Source of the DNA: Humitalea rosea
GTDB lineage: Bacteria > Pseudomonadota > Alphaproteobacteria > Acetobacterales > Acetobacteraceae
Assembly: GCF_003253705.1 (NCBI RefSeq)
Contig: NZ_QKYU01000032.1
Location: 1-47,889 of the forward strand
Reading direction: 5' to 3'
DNA length: 47,889 bases
A program made the translations under genes and the position numbers. Below are positions 36,105-44,619 of this stretch, piece by piece. Under the pieces are notes generated by a model. It was given only the letters and a program-made list of their open reading frames with translations, was not told the origin of the DNA and made no database searches. How positions within the stretch are numbered: the stretch's first letter is position 1; every line of letters starts with the position of its first letter.

Positions 36105-37310
36105 TCACTCCTCGGGTTTGGCGGCCGTCTCGTCGTGAAGCCGCAAGCGCATGCTGTCCGGTACGTCCTGACCCGCCGCGACGAAGGCCTGCTTCATCGC
36201 CTCAATGGCCGGGGCGAAGATGGTGCTGCGATGGCTGCTGACCCATTCCCGCGAGCCGGTGGTGCTGACCAGCGAGCCCTGGAAGCGTGGCATGACCCAG
36301 CGGGCGAACAGCTCGTAGCTCCGCAGAGTGTCCTCCCGATTGGCCCATTCATGCGCCCGGAACAGCACCGCCCCAGCGCCGCCCTCGGTGAAGCCGAGCA
36401 GGCGCTCGATCCCGGCGGCCACCGTTTCCGGCGAACCCACCAATGTGGTGCCGGCGGCGAGGCCTTCGGCCAGCGGGTTTTCGGAACGCATGGGTGGACG
36501 CCCCAAAGTCTCCGAGAAATAGGTAACGGTTTCCAGACGCTCGCCCAGACGCACGTCCCGCATCGCTCGTTCATCATCTTCGGCGACATGGACATTCACG
36601 ACCAGGCGCCAGTCCCGGCGATCCATGGTCTTTCCGTGTTTGGCCGCGGTCGCCTCCGCGAGGCGCCATTGCTCGGCCAGTTTCTGAGGACCGCCTGCCA
36701 GGCCCGCGCCGAGCGAAAGCATCCCCAGCCCATGCTTTCCCGCAGCCAGCACGCCAGACGGCGTGGTGCTGGTGGCGACGGCGATCGGGAAGCGGGGATC
36801 GGTATAGGGGGCGAGGTGCAGCCGCGCGTCGCGCAGTTCGAACCAGTCGGTCTTCATAGTGACCGGCTCCTCGCAAGCCAGCAGACGCAGGATCGCATCG
36901 AGCGATTCCTCCATGCGCCGTCGCTGATGGGCCGGATCTATGCCCATCATATAGGCATCGGAGACCAATGCCCCCGGCCCTGCCCCCATCATGACTCGCC
37001 CGCGGGTCATGTGATCGAGCTGCACAAAGCGTTGCGCTACCAATAGCGGGTGGTGGTAGGGCAGGCTTGTGACACCCGAACCGAGACGGATATGCCGGGT
37101 GCGTTCCGCTGCGGCCGCGATGAACACTTCGGGGCTCGCGATGGTTTCCCAGCCGGCGGAGTGATGCTCGCCGATCCAGGCCTCGTCATAGCCCAACTGG
37201 TCAAGCCATTGGATCAATTCGAGATCGCGCCCAATCGCAAGCGTCGGATTGTCACCAACCCTGTGAAACGGCGCCAGAAATATGCCGAATCTTACGCCAC
37301 GCTGAGCCAT
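36105..37310 (-). CDS. luciferase-like (LLM) flavin-dependent monooxygenase
   Basis: The 401-residue protein shows the bacterial-luciferase fold: FGIFLAPFHRVGDNPT, YDEAWIGEHHSAGWETIASP, RLGSGVTSLPYHHPLLVAQR, and GRVMMGAGPGALVSDA. It would need reduced flavin from a reductase; the flavin reductase gene at 42311 is a possible partner in the same genome region. The true start is near 37310; the frame runs on to 37820 through the tRNA gene and is not coding there. It heads the four-gene leftward operon. The substrate is unknown. Confidence 0.88.
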   Translation of the reverse strand: MAQRGVRFGIFLAPFHRVGDNPTLAIGRDLELIQWLDQLGYDEAWIGEHHSAGWETIASPEVFIAAAAERTRHIRLGSGVTSLPYHHPLLVAQRFVQLDHMTRGRVMMGAGPGALVSDAYMMGIDPAHQRRRMEESLDAILRLLACEEPVTMKTDWFELRDARLHLAPYTDPRFPIAVATSTTPSGVLAAGKHGLGMLSLGAGLAGGPQKLAEQWRLAEATAAKHGKTMDRRDWRLVVNVHVAEDDERAMRDVRLGERLETVTYFSETLGRPPMRSENPLAEGLAAGTTLVGSPETVAAGIERLLGFTEGGAGAVLFRAHEWANREDTLRSYELFARWVMPRFQGSLVSTTGSREWVSSHRSTIFAPAIEAMKQAFVAAGQDVPDSMRLRLHDETAAKPEE

Positions 37311-37420
37311 TGCCGAGTTCCCGGTGCTTGTTCGTGGCAGGCACGATGGCGCCTGAACGCGCAATCGGCAACCGGCGCGTGCCGGGAAAAGCGGCATATA
37401 AGACGGTGGGTCGTGGGGGA

Positions 37421-37495
37421 TGGAGCGGGTGAGGGGAATTGAACCCCTGACATTCAGCTTGGGAAGCTGACGTTCTACCTCTGAACTACACCCGC
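37421..37495 (-). tRNA. tRNA-Gly (anticodon CCC)
   Basis: The minus strand folds as a complete tRNA: acceptor GCGGGTG with its partner CACCCGC, D-arm with TTCAGAGGTAGAA, anticodon stem TCAGC/GCTGA around the loop TTCCCAA (anticodon CCC), T-arm with GGTTCAATTCC, and an encoded CCA end at 37421-37423. It reads Gly GGG codons. It lies between the divergent LLM operon and metZ. Confidence 0.95.
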
Positions 37496-37637
37496 GCGGC
37501 CTGCATCCTACCCTGCCCTCGCCGGCCACGTCCAGCCCGCCGCTTGACCCGAAAGGGCTGCCGGCTCTACGCAAGCAGTGGCGGCACCCCCGCCCCTCGC
37601 GATTTGTCCGGCCAGCTTGCGGCGAGGTCCCTTCAGG

Positions 37638-37662
37638 GTCGCATCCCTTCAACCAGGATGCG
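37638..37662. other. 8-bp hairpin upstream of metZ
   Basis: TCGCATCC and GGATGCGA form a perfect stem around a nine-base loop, about 110 bases before the metZ start and 140 bases from the tRNA. No T-run follows on either strand. It could be part of a metZ leader structure, but the known SAM-II or SAM/SAH patterns were not found around it. Confidence 0.3.
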
Positions 37663-37771
37663 AAAAACAATCGCGCTAAACGGCCTGGTGTCGTCTTCCT
37701 ACGGGGGGATTGCGCCTGACCGGGCCGGGCCCCTTGGATGCAAGTCGTATCCGGATGCCGAAAGCTGCACC

Positions 37772-39127
37772 ATGGCCAAGACCCCGCCCGCCCCCGCCAA
37801 GACCTACCGCCCGGCGACACAGCTGGTGCGTGGCGGCACCATGCGAAGCGAGTATGGCGAGACCTCGGAAGCGCTCTTCCTCACCTCCGGTTTCGTCTAC
37901 GACAGTGCCGAGCAGGCCGCGGCGACCTTCCGCAATGAGGTCGAGCACTACCAGTACAGCCGCTTCGGCAACCCGACCGTCTCCATGCTGGAGCAGCGTC
38001 TGGCGGCCCTTGAGGGGGCGGAAGCCTGTCGCGTCACCGCTACCGGCATGGCCGCGGTGCATGCCGCCATGCTGTCCCACCTCAAGGCGGGGGACAGGGT
38101 GGTCGCGGCGCGGGCGCTGTTCGGCTCCTGCCACTGGATCGTCTCCACCCTCCTGCCGCGCTACGGCATTGAGGCGGAATTCGTGGATGGCGAGAATCTG
38201 GACGCGTGGGAGGCCGCCTTCCGCAAGCCGTGCCAGCTCGTCCTGCTGGAGACGCCGTCCAACCCGATGCTGGACCTGGTCGATCTTCGCGCGGTTTGCG
38301 ACCTCGCTCACGCGGCCGGCGCCATCGTGGTCGTGGATAATGTCTTCGCGACGCCGCTGCTGCAGCGCCCGATGCACTTCGGCGCCGATGTCGTGGTCTA
38401 TTCCGCCACAAAGCATTTCGACGGCCAGGGCCGCGTGCTCGGCGGCGCCGTGCTCGGCAGCCAGAAATGGGTGGATGAGATTCTCCAGCCCTTCATCCGC
38501 AACACCGGCCCTGCGCTGAGCCCCTTCAACGCCTGGACCATCCTCAAGGGGCTCGAGACGCTGCATCTGCGTGTGCCCGCAATGTGTCGCGCCGCTGCCA
38601 CCGTCGCCGACTTCCTGGCCGAGCGGACGGAGGTGGCCCAGGTTCGTTACCCCTTCCGGCTTGACCATCCGCAGCATGCGCTGGCCAAGCGGCAGATGGC
38701 CGCGGGCGGCACCCTCGTGACCTTCGACCTGAAGGGCGGGCAGGATGCGGCCTTTCGGACGCTGAACGCACTGTCGCTGATCGACATCTCGAACAACCTC
38801 GGCGATGCGAAGAGCCTCGTGACCCATCCCGCCACCACCACGCATATGCGTCTGGGGGAGGAGGAACGGGCACGGCTGGGCATCTCTGGCGGAAGCGTGC
38901 GTCTTTCGGTCGGGCTGGAGGATGTCTCGGACATTATCGAGGATCTGGCAGCAGCACTCGACGCCGCCGAGCCCGCCTCCGTTCGCCGCCGGGCCAAGCC
39001 GGCCGCCCCGGCTCCGGAGCCTGCTTCGACGACACCCAAAGCGCGGACCACGCGCCGCACGGAAGCCGACCTTTTTGCCGAAGCCTCGCGGGAGATGTTT
39101 CCCGAAACCCACCCGGCGGAGGAATAA
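37772..39127 (+). CDS. metZ: O-succinylhomoserine sulfhydrylase
   Basis: The 451-residue PLP enzyme makes homocysteine from O-succinyl- or O-acetylhomoserine in methionine synthesis. PLP binds Lys214 in YSATKHFDGQG, and the family segments YQYSRFGNPTVSMLE, TGMAAVHAAMLSHL and ETPSNPMLDLVDL are present. The ATG at 37772 fits the usual N-terminus. The core ends near residue 400 with RLSVGLEDVSDIIEDL; the last roughly 50 residues are an Ala/Pro/Arg/Thr-rich extension not typical of the family. It is followed after six bases by a LysE-family exporter. Confidence 0.9.
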   Translation: MAKTPPAPAKTYRPATQLVRGGTMRSEYGETSEALFLTSGFVYDSAEQAAATFRNEVEHYQYSRFGNPTVSMLEQRLAALEGAEACRVTATGMAAVHAAMLSHLKAGDRVVAARALFGSCHWIVSTLLPRYGIEAEFVDGENLDAWEAAFRKPCQLVLLETPSNPMLDLVDLRAVCDLAHAAGAIVVVDNVFATPLLQRPMHFGADVVVYSATKHFDGQGRVLGGAVLGSQKWVDEILQPFIRNTGPALSPFNAWTILKGLETLHLRVPAMCRAAATVADFLAERTEVAQVRYPFRLDHPQHALAKRQMAAGGTLVTFDLKGGQDAAFRTLNALSLIDISNNLGDAKSLVTHPATTTHMRLGEEERARLGISGGSVRLSVGLEDVSDIIEDLAAALDAAEPASVRRRAKPAAPAPEPASTTPKARTTRRTEADLFAEASREMFPETHPAEE

Positions 39128-39133
39128 GCCTCG

Positions 39134-39766
39134 ATGCGCATCGAGCTCTGGTTTGCCTTCGTCGCCACAGCATCGGCGATGCTGGTGGTGCCGGGACCCA
39201 CGATCCTGATGGTCATCGGCCAGTCCCTGGCCGCGGCGCCGATGGGCGGCTTGAGACGCTGGCGACAGGTGCTGCCGCTGGTGGCGGGCGTGGCGGCGGG
39301 CGATGCAGTGGCAATGTCCGTGTCCCTGGCGGGGCTGGGTGCAATCCTCGCGACGTCGGCGACAGCCTTCACGATCATGAAGGTAGCGGGCGCCGGTTAC
39401 CTGGTCTGGCTCGGGCTGCGGCAGTGGCGCGCCCCGGTCGGCACGATGGCAGTCCCACCGCTACCGCCCGCCCACGCCGCGCGCCAGGCCTTCGTCGTGA
39501 CGGCGCTGAACCCGAAGGGGATCGCCTTCTTCGTGGCCTTCGTCCCGCTCTTCATCGACCCTGCCGCCGCCTATGTGCCACAAGCGATTGCATTGATAGT
39601 GACCTTCGTGACGCTCGGCGCCATGAACGCGGCGGCCTATGCGCTGTTGGCCGGGCGGCTCTCCGGCGCCGTGCGGCAGCCGCACGTTCGACGGGCCTGC
39701 AACAGGGTCGGCGGCGGGGCGCTGATCGCAGCAGGTCTCGCCACCGCGGCGTTGCAACGGGGCTAG
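39134..39766 (+). CDS. LysE/RhtB-family exporter
   Basis: The 210-residue protein has six hydrophobic helices and the VVPGPTILMVIGQSL motif, then LVAGVAAGDAVAMSVSLAG and TALNPKGIAFFVAFVPLFI. RhtB-type members export homoserine, threonine or lysine. It begins six bases after metZ, so both are on one transcript, and export of homoserine-related amino acids is the obvious guess. Confidence 0.87.
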   Translation: MRIELWFAFVATASAMLVVPGPTILMVIGQSLAAAPMGGLRRWRQVLPLVAGVAAGDAVAMSVSLAGLGAILATSATAFTIMKVAGAGYLVWLGLRQWRAPVGTMAVPPLPPAHAARQAFVVTALNPKGIAFFVAFVPLFIDPAAAYVPQAIALIVTFVTLGAMNAAAYALLAGRLSGAVRQPHVRRACNRVGGGALIAAGLATAALQRG

Positions 39767-40001
39767 CGACTACCGATCACAGGGCCATTGCCGCCGAGCC
39801 GGCCCGAGTCGCTCGACCATCGGGCGTGCCTACGGCCTGCCCAATGCTCGCCCGTCACAGCAGGCATCGGCCTCGCTATCGATACCGTCCTGACTGCACT
39901 GTACCACGGCGCTGCGCTGAGCAGAGGTTGGGCTCGCCGCAAGTCCTCACGTCTCAGAGCATAGCGCAGGACCACGCAGCCGACCCCGGGGAGCTACCTT
40001 G

Positions 40002-42266
40002 ATGCCGCGTTTCGCTCTGCTTGCCTGGGTGCTCTTTGGCCTTGTTGCGGGGGTCGTCCTCCTGCTCGCGGGCCAAGCACCAACGGCGGGGTGGGTCTTC
40101 TCAGCCACTGCCCTTCCGGTCGCGGCGCAGGTCGGCATCGGCTTGGCGCGATCGCTACTCGGCGGGCGGGTGGGGGTCGATGCGGTGGCGCTGGTGGCCA
40201 TCCTTGGCGCCGTCGCGCTCGGAGAAGGCGCGACCGCCGTAGTGATCGCGCTGATGGTTGCGGGCGGGGAGGCACTGGAAGCCTGGGCAGAGGGGCGGGC
40301 TGCCGGCGCGCTGACCGATCTGATGGCCCGCGCGCCCCGCCGGGCGGCACGGCTTACCGAGAACGGCATCATCGACATCGACGTCGCTGATATCCGCCCC
40401 GGAGACAGCCTGCTGGTCCGCCCGGGCGACACCATACCAGCCGATGGGGCGCTGGAGGAGGATGGCGCCACCCTGGATGAAAGCATGCTGACGGGCGAGC
40501 CTTTGCCCAGGCTGATGGCGCGAGGGGCTGCGCTCCGCAGCGGCGCCATCAACGCAGGCCCAGCCTTCCGGATGCGGGCACTTCAGGATGCGGGGGCGAG
40601 CACCTATGCGGCCATCCTGCGACTGACGCAGCAGGCCCGGACCACGCGCGCCCCCCTGGTCCGCCTCGCTGACCGATGGGCCCTCGGCTTCGTCGGGCTG
40701 ACGGCGCTTCTCGCTGGGGGGGCCTGGGCCGCGACGGGGGATGTCTTGCGGGCCTTGGCCGTGCTGGTCGTTGCGACCCCCTGCCCGCTCATCCTTGCCG
40801 CGCCCATCGCCTTGATTGCAGGCATCGGCCGAGCGGCCCGGCGCGGCATCGTCGTCAAAGGCGGTGGAGCCCTGGAACGGCTGTCGCGCATTCAGACGGT
40901 GCTTTTCGATAAGACCGGCACCCTGACCCCAGGCCGGCTCCGCCTTGCCGCGGTCGACGCCGATCCCGCACTGGGACGCGACGCGGCGCTGCGCCTGGCG
41001 GGGGCTCTGGCCCAGGGCTCCACCCATCCGGTATCGGCAGCCTTGGTGGCCGCAGCAAAAGAGCGGGGTCTCGATCTGCCCAAGCCGGTGGAGGTGACGG
41101 AAAGCCCTGGTGGCGGCGTCACGGGTCTTGTGGATGGACTGTCGCTGGCGCTCGGCAGCAAGGGCTTCCTGCAAGAGACGCACATCGACACCAGCGCCGC
41201 CTTCGGCCTCGCGTCGCAGGTAGCCGCGGGATCGATCGCCTGGCTCGCGGCCGATGGGCATACCGTCGCAGCCTTCGTCATGGCCGACGGGCTGCGGCCG
41301 GAAGCGCCCTCAGCCGTCAGGCGACTGCGGGCACTCGGCGTCAACCGCATTGCCTTGCTCACCGGCGACCGCATCGCAGCGGCAACTGCGGTGGGACGCG
41401 CATTGCGCCTGGATGCGGTGCTGGCGGAAAAATCCCCAGCCGAGAAGATCGCTGCTGTCCGGGCGGAGGCATCGAAGGCGCGGACTGCGATGGTTGGCGA
41501 TGGTGTCAATGACGCTCCGGCGCTCGCGGCCGCCGACGTCGGCATTGCGATGGGTGCCGCCGGCACCGCCGCTGCGGCCGAGGCAAGTGATGTTGTCCTC
41601 TTGGTCGACCGGATCGATCGCGTCGCCGAGGCCATCGCAATCGCCAAACGCACGCGGCAGGTTGCGCTTACGGCCATCCTGATCGGGATGGGATTATCGA
41701 TTTGCGCGATGGGAGTGGCTGCGGCAGGATTTCTCGCGCCGCTTACCGGGGCCTTCGTGCAGGAGGCTATCGACGTCTTCGCGATTCTCTTCGCGTTGAC
41801 CGCGCTGCGCCCCGGATCGGCCGAGACCGAGGCCTCGTTGCTCCCGGCCGAGGCGGGGCTCGAGGAGCGAACGGCGGAGCATGCGGAGTTACGACGCCTC
41901 GTGGAGGCCTTGAGGACCGCGGGCGATACGATCGGGGCCACGGCATCAGAGTTGCCTTCGCTGAAGGCGCTTGAGGTTCGCTTGCGGACAGAACTCCTGC
42001 CGCATCAACGCGAGGAGGAGCGTGCGCTCTACCCTGCCGCCGCCCTGCGTCTGGGCGGGCAGGATCCGATGGCGCCACTGATCCGCATGCACACTGAAAT
42101 CGAGCAGCTGGTCGATCGTGTCACAGCTTTGCTGCAGGCCGCCGGGCAAGAGGGCGGCTGGGCGACGAGCGTTGCCGAGTTGCGCCGGGCGTTTTTCGCG
42201 CTGGAAGTTTTGTTACAAGTCCATCTGGTTGCCGAAGAGGAAGTCCTGGCGAGCGTGACGGGGTAG
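40002..42266 (+). CDS. P1B-type metal ATPase fused to a hemerythrin domain (P1B-5/Nia-like)
   Basis: The 754-residue pump has the P1B core: ATPCPLILAAPIAL in the metal-binding helix (Cys261), Asp303 in DKTGTLT, the HP motif in STHPVSAAL, and GDGVNDAPA. There is no N-terminal CxxC domain. From about residue 615 a hemerythrin-like helical domain follows, with His in AEHAELR, LLPHQREEE, RMHTEIEQL and VHLVAEEE. A TPC membrane motif with a C-terminal hemerythrin domain is the layout of P1B-5 ATPases such as Nia, which move Ni and Fe. GGGGAG lies upstream of the ATG. The hemerythrin part may sense Fe or oxygen. Confidence 0.9.
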   Translation: MPRFALLAWVLFGLVAGVVLLLAGQAPTAGWVFSATALPVAAQVGIGLARSLLGGRVGVDAVALVAILGAVALGEGATAVVIALMVAGGEALEAWAEGRAAGALTDLMARAPRRAARLTENGIIDIDVADIRPGDSLLVRPGDTIPADGALEEDGATLDESMLTGEPLPRLMARGAALRSGAINAGPAFRMRALQDAGASTYAAILRLTQQARTTRAPLVRLADRWALGFVGLTALLAGGAWAATGDVLRALAVLVVATPCPLILAAPIALIAGIGRAARRGIVVKGGGALERLSRIQTVLFDKTGTLTPGRLRLAAVDADPALGRDAALRLAGALAQGSTHPVSAALVAAAKERGLDLPKPVEVTESPGGGVTGLVDGLSLALGSKGFLQETHIDTSAAFGLASQVAAGSIAWLAADGHTVAAFVMADGLRPEAPSAVRRLRALGVNRIALLTGDRIAAATAVGRALRLDAVLAEKSPAEKIAAVRAEASKARTAMVGDGVNDAPALAAADVGIAMGAAGTAAAAEASDVVLLVDRIDRVAEAIAIAKRTRQVALTAILIGMGLSICAMGVAAAGFLAPLTGAFVQEAIDVFAILFALTALRPGSAETEASLLPAEAGLEERTAEHAELRRLVEALRTAGDTIGATASELPSLKALEVRLRTELLPHQREEERALYPAAALRLGGQDPMAPLIRMHTEIEQLVDRVTALLQAAGQEGGWATSVAELRRAFFALEVLLQVHLVAEEEVLASVTG

Positions 42267-42310
42267 GGAAAACCTCGCCGACGCCCTGGTGCCACGAAGG
42301 CGGTCGGGCG

Positions 42311-42985
42311 CTAGGCCTGACCGCCGGGCGGCTTCGCCCAACCCTCACCGCCAGGCGGACGCTGCAGCATGGGGCGGTCGAAGATCTCGCCCAGCGCTGA
42401 ATAGAAGGGCCCGCCCAGCCTCGCGATCGGGCGCAGTTTCACGCTATCGACCCGCGTGCCATCGAACACGGTGCCGGCGAGGTGAAACGCGACGATCTCT
42501 CCGATGTAGAGCGTATTGATGCCCCGCCCGAGTGTCACCGCCTGGTCCAATCGGCATTCCATGTGCACGGGCGAGCCGGCGATCCGCGGCGGCGCGATGC
42601 GGCGGCTCGGAAGCAACTTCAGCCCGAGGGCCTCTGGCTCACTGATCTCCGGCGGAAATTCCTGGGCGGAGAGATGCATGGCCTCCATCATGGCCTCCGT
42701 CGCGACGTTCACGACGAACTCCCCGGTCTCGCGGATATTGCGCGCCGTGTCTTTGACCAAACCTTCGGAACCAGCACGAGTCGCGATGTTGACCGCCAGC
42801 ATGGGAGGACTTGTCGCCACATAGTTGAACGAGCTGAACGGCGCGGCATTGACCCGCCCTCTGGCATCGACTGTGGTGATCCACGCGATAGGCCGCGGGA
42901 CGACACAGCCGACAACCAGACGATAGGCGGTGGCAGTATCGATCTCGGCGCAGTCGATATAAGTGAAGTCGTGATCGGGTTCCAT
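42311..42985 (-). CDS. flavin reductase-like FMN-binding protein
   Basis: The 224-residue protein has the split-barrel FMN-binding fold of the flavin reductase-like group: VGCVVPRPIAWITTVDARGR, NAAPFSSFNYVATSPPMLAV, and NTLYIGEIVAFHL. Such proteins supply reduced FMN to monooxygenases or act as small FMN enzymes. The ATG at 42985 is preferred to the GTG at 43003. It is downstream of a Bug receptor on the same strand and could serve the LLM monooxygenase at 36105. Confidence 0.83.
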   Translation of the reverse strand: MEPDHDFTYIDCAEIDTATAYRLVVGCVVPRPIAWITTVDARGRVNAAPFSSFNYVATSPPMLAVNIATRAGSEGLVKDTARNIRETGEFVVNVATEAMMEAMHLSAQEFPPEISEPEALGLKLLPSRRIAPPRIAGSPVHMECRLDQAVTLGRGINTLYIGEIVAFHLAGTVFDGTRVDSVKLRPIARLGGPFYSALGEIFDRPMLQRPPGGEGWAKPPGGQA

Positions 42986-43056
42986 GAATAAGCTTTCTTG
43001 CACTGCGTGGAAGGAAGGTAACCCTTCGTCGCGCGGTCCGCGCCCGAAGGGGCTCG

Positions 43057-44049
43057 CTATTCGAGCTTGACGCCTGGTAGCGCGACGGCGGCGCGCGATG
43101 TTGCAAGCTCTTCCTGGATCAGGGCCGCATACCGCGCCGGGGTAACGTCATCCGGCGTGGCGATCTCGGCGCCGAGGCTCTCCAACCGCTCGCGCACGAC
43201 ACCATCCGCCAAGGCCATCGCCAAGGCCGCGCGCAGGGCTTCGACAGCGGCGGCTGGAGTGCCGGCCGGTGCAAGCAATCCGATCGTGGTGCTAAGTTCA
43301 GGCTGGACAATCCCCGCCTCGCGGAGAGTGGGAACATCCGGCAGCTCCGGCACGCGCTCCGCCGAGCCGACGGCCAGGATCCGCGCGCGGCCATCACGGT
43401 GTAGCGGCAGTGCATTGGAAAGCTGATCGAAGAGTGTATCGATCGTGCCGGCAATCAGATCAGAATAGGCTGGGCCGGTGCCGCGGTAAGGGACATGAAG
43501 GAGTTGCACGCCGCTGCCGTGGTTGAACAGTTCGATGGCGAGATGTGCGCCGGTTCCAATTCCGGACGACCCGGCGGAGAGCTGCCCTCGCCGCATCTTT
43601 GCCAGTTCCAGGAAAGTGGCAAGCGAGTTCGCAGATAGATTGCGCGAGGCCAGCAGCACAATGGGGATGCGGTAAGCGGGCCCAATTGGCGCAAAATCGC
43701 GCACGGGATCGAAGGGGAGATTCGGCGTCGTGACCGGCAGCAGCGAGAGCGGGCCGCTCGAGCCAACAAGCAAGGTGTAGCCATCGGGTCGGCCATGGGC
43801 GACCGCTTCGCTCCCCAGTATCCCACCGGCCCCGGCGCGATTATCGACCACGATGGGTTGCCCAAGCACGCGCGACATCGTCGGAGCCAACAGCCTGGCC
43901 GTGAAGTCCAGATTCCCGCCCGGCGGAAAGGGCACCACTAGACGAATCGGGTGATCGGGGAAGTCGGTGGCGGCGGCCAAACGCGGCAGGCAAAGCGCTG
44001 CGGCGGCGGCAGCGGCGCTGCCCAGAATCAGGTCGCGGCGGCGTGTCAT
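43057..44049 (-). CDS. Bug-family (TctC-like) periplasmic solute-binding protein
   Basis: The 330-residue receptor has a Tat-like leader (RRRDLILGSAAAAAA) and the family motifs HPIRLVVPFPPGGNLD, IVVDNRAGAGG, RPDGYTLLVG and HVPYRGTGPAY. AGGAGA precedes the ATG at 44049. It is less like the two Bug proteins at the left end than they are like each other. It is followed by the flavin reductase gene and, like the others, has no TctA/TctB partner nearby. Confidence 0.9.
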   Translation of the reverse strand: MTRRRDLILGSAAAAAAALCLPRLAAATDFPDHPIRLVVPFPPGGNLDFTARLLAPTMSRVLGQPIVVDNRAGAGGILGSEAVAHGRPDGYTLLVGSSGPLSLLPVTTPNLPFDPVRDFAPIGPAYRIPIVLLASRNLSANSLATFLELAKMRRGQLSAGSSGIGTGAHLAIELFNHGSGVQLLHVPYRGTGPAYSDLIAGTIDTLFDQLSNALPLHRDGRARILAVGSAERVPELPDVPTLREAGIVQPELSTTIGLLAPAGTPAAAVEALRAALAMALADGVVRERLESLGAEIATPDDVTPARYAALIQEELATSRAAVALPGVKLE

Positions 44050-44371
44050 GGAGGTTCTCCTTGATATGCAGGGCGTTTGGCACCCTTCATTGTTTGCAAG
44101 CTTTGCTGGACAGCGAAGCGCGCCTTCACGCCGATGCGAGCCCGGCAGGGCAAGCGGCGACATGCGTGGCCTGAGACACGGCGGACCGTCGCGCCAGACA
44201 TCTCTTTTGTTCCATGTTCGGCACGTTCAGACCGCCGAATCAAGCGAGCTGCCGAGCCAGCGGTCTGCCGATAAAGCTACATCTCACACTTGCATCTCGT
44301 ATAGCCCTATTGGTAGGTTTTATGACCTTTTGTGCCAGACCCGGAACCGGAAATAGCTGGGCGTCTACAGC
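44050..44371. other. intergenic region upstream of the Bug gene
   Basis: This roughly 320-base stretch holds no gene. It should contain the promoter of the Bug-flavin reductase transcript; a TATACG on the minus strand near 44312 is a weak -10 candidate. Its right part is lower in GC than the neighbouring genes and runs into insertion-sequence remnants. Confidence 0.4.
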
Positions 44372-44519
44372 TAATACCAACTCCCGTGGCCCCTGACTCA
44401 CAATGGGGATTCCCCGACGCGGGGCTGATGTGATTCAAGCTGGTGATCCTCGGAGGCTCACCATGCCACCCCCCATTGCCCTTCGTGTCGACTTCAACGC
44501 CGCCGAACTTCACCGCCTC
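44372..44519 (+). mobile_element. IS630-family remnant: element end and transposase start
   Basis: After GGAGG an ATG at 44463 opens a short frame whose first residues (MPPPIALRVDFNAAELHRL) match the usual beginning of IS630-family transposases. The similarity stops there, where the sequence changes to an IS3-type piece on the opposite strand. The left boundary is a guess at the TA near 44372, since IS630 elements insert at TA. Confidence 0.4.
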
Positions 44520-44618
44520 AAGCTTGAACTCTCGGCTGAACACTCGTCGCTGCATCTGGAACTCCGATACGGTTGAAAAACCTTATCTCCGTGTCCACCA
44601 AACCGGCAGCACCTCAAT
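44508..44618 (-). mobile_element. IS3-family orfA remnant (5' end only)
   Basis: On the minus strand an ATG at 44555 begins MQRRVFSREFKLEAVK, the standard opening of IS3-family OrfA proteins. After 16 codons the reading runs into the IS630-like piece, so the rest is gone. Upstream (44593-44616) the minus strand has TGAGGTGCTGCCGGTTTGGT followed by GGACA, which looks like the terminal inverted repeat. The remnant ends within a few bases of the methyltransferase gene. Confidence 0.5.
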
Positions 44619-44619
44619 C

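Noticed and set aside
37496-37771. SAM-responsive riboswitch upstream of metZ
   Set aside because: I looked for SAM-II and SAM/SAH patterns. CGCGCTAAACGG is only superficially similar to SAM-II and its pairing partner and pseudoknot are missing. A covariance-model search would settle it.
37676-39112. 478-codon minus-strand open frame
   Set aside because: Antisense to metZ, which has all catalytic motifs.
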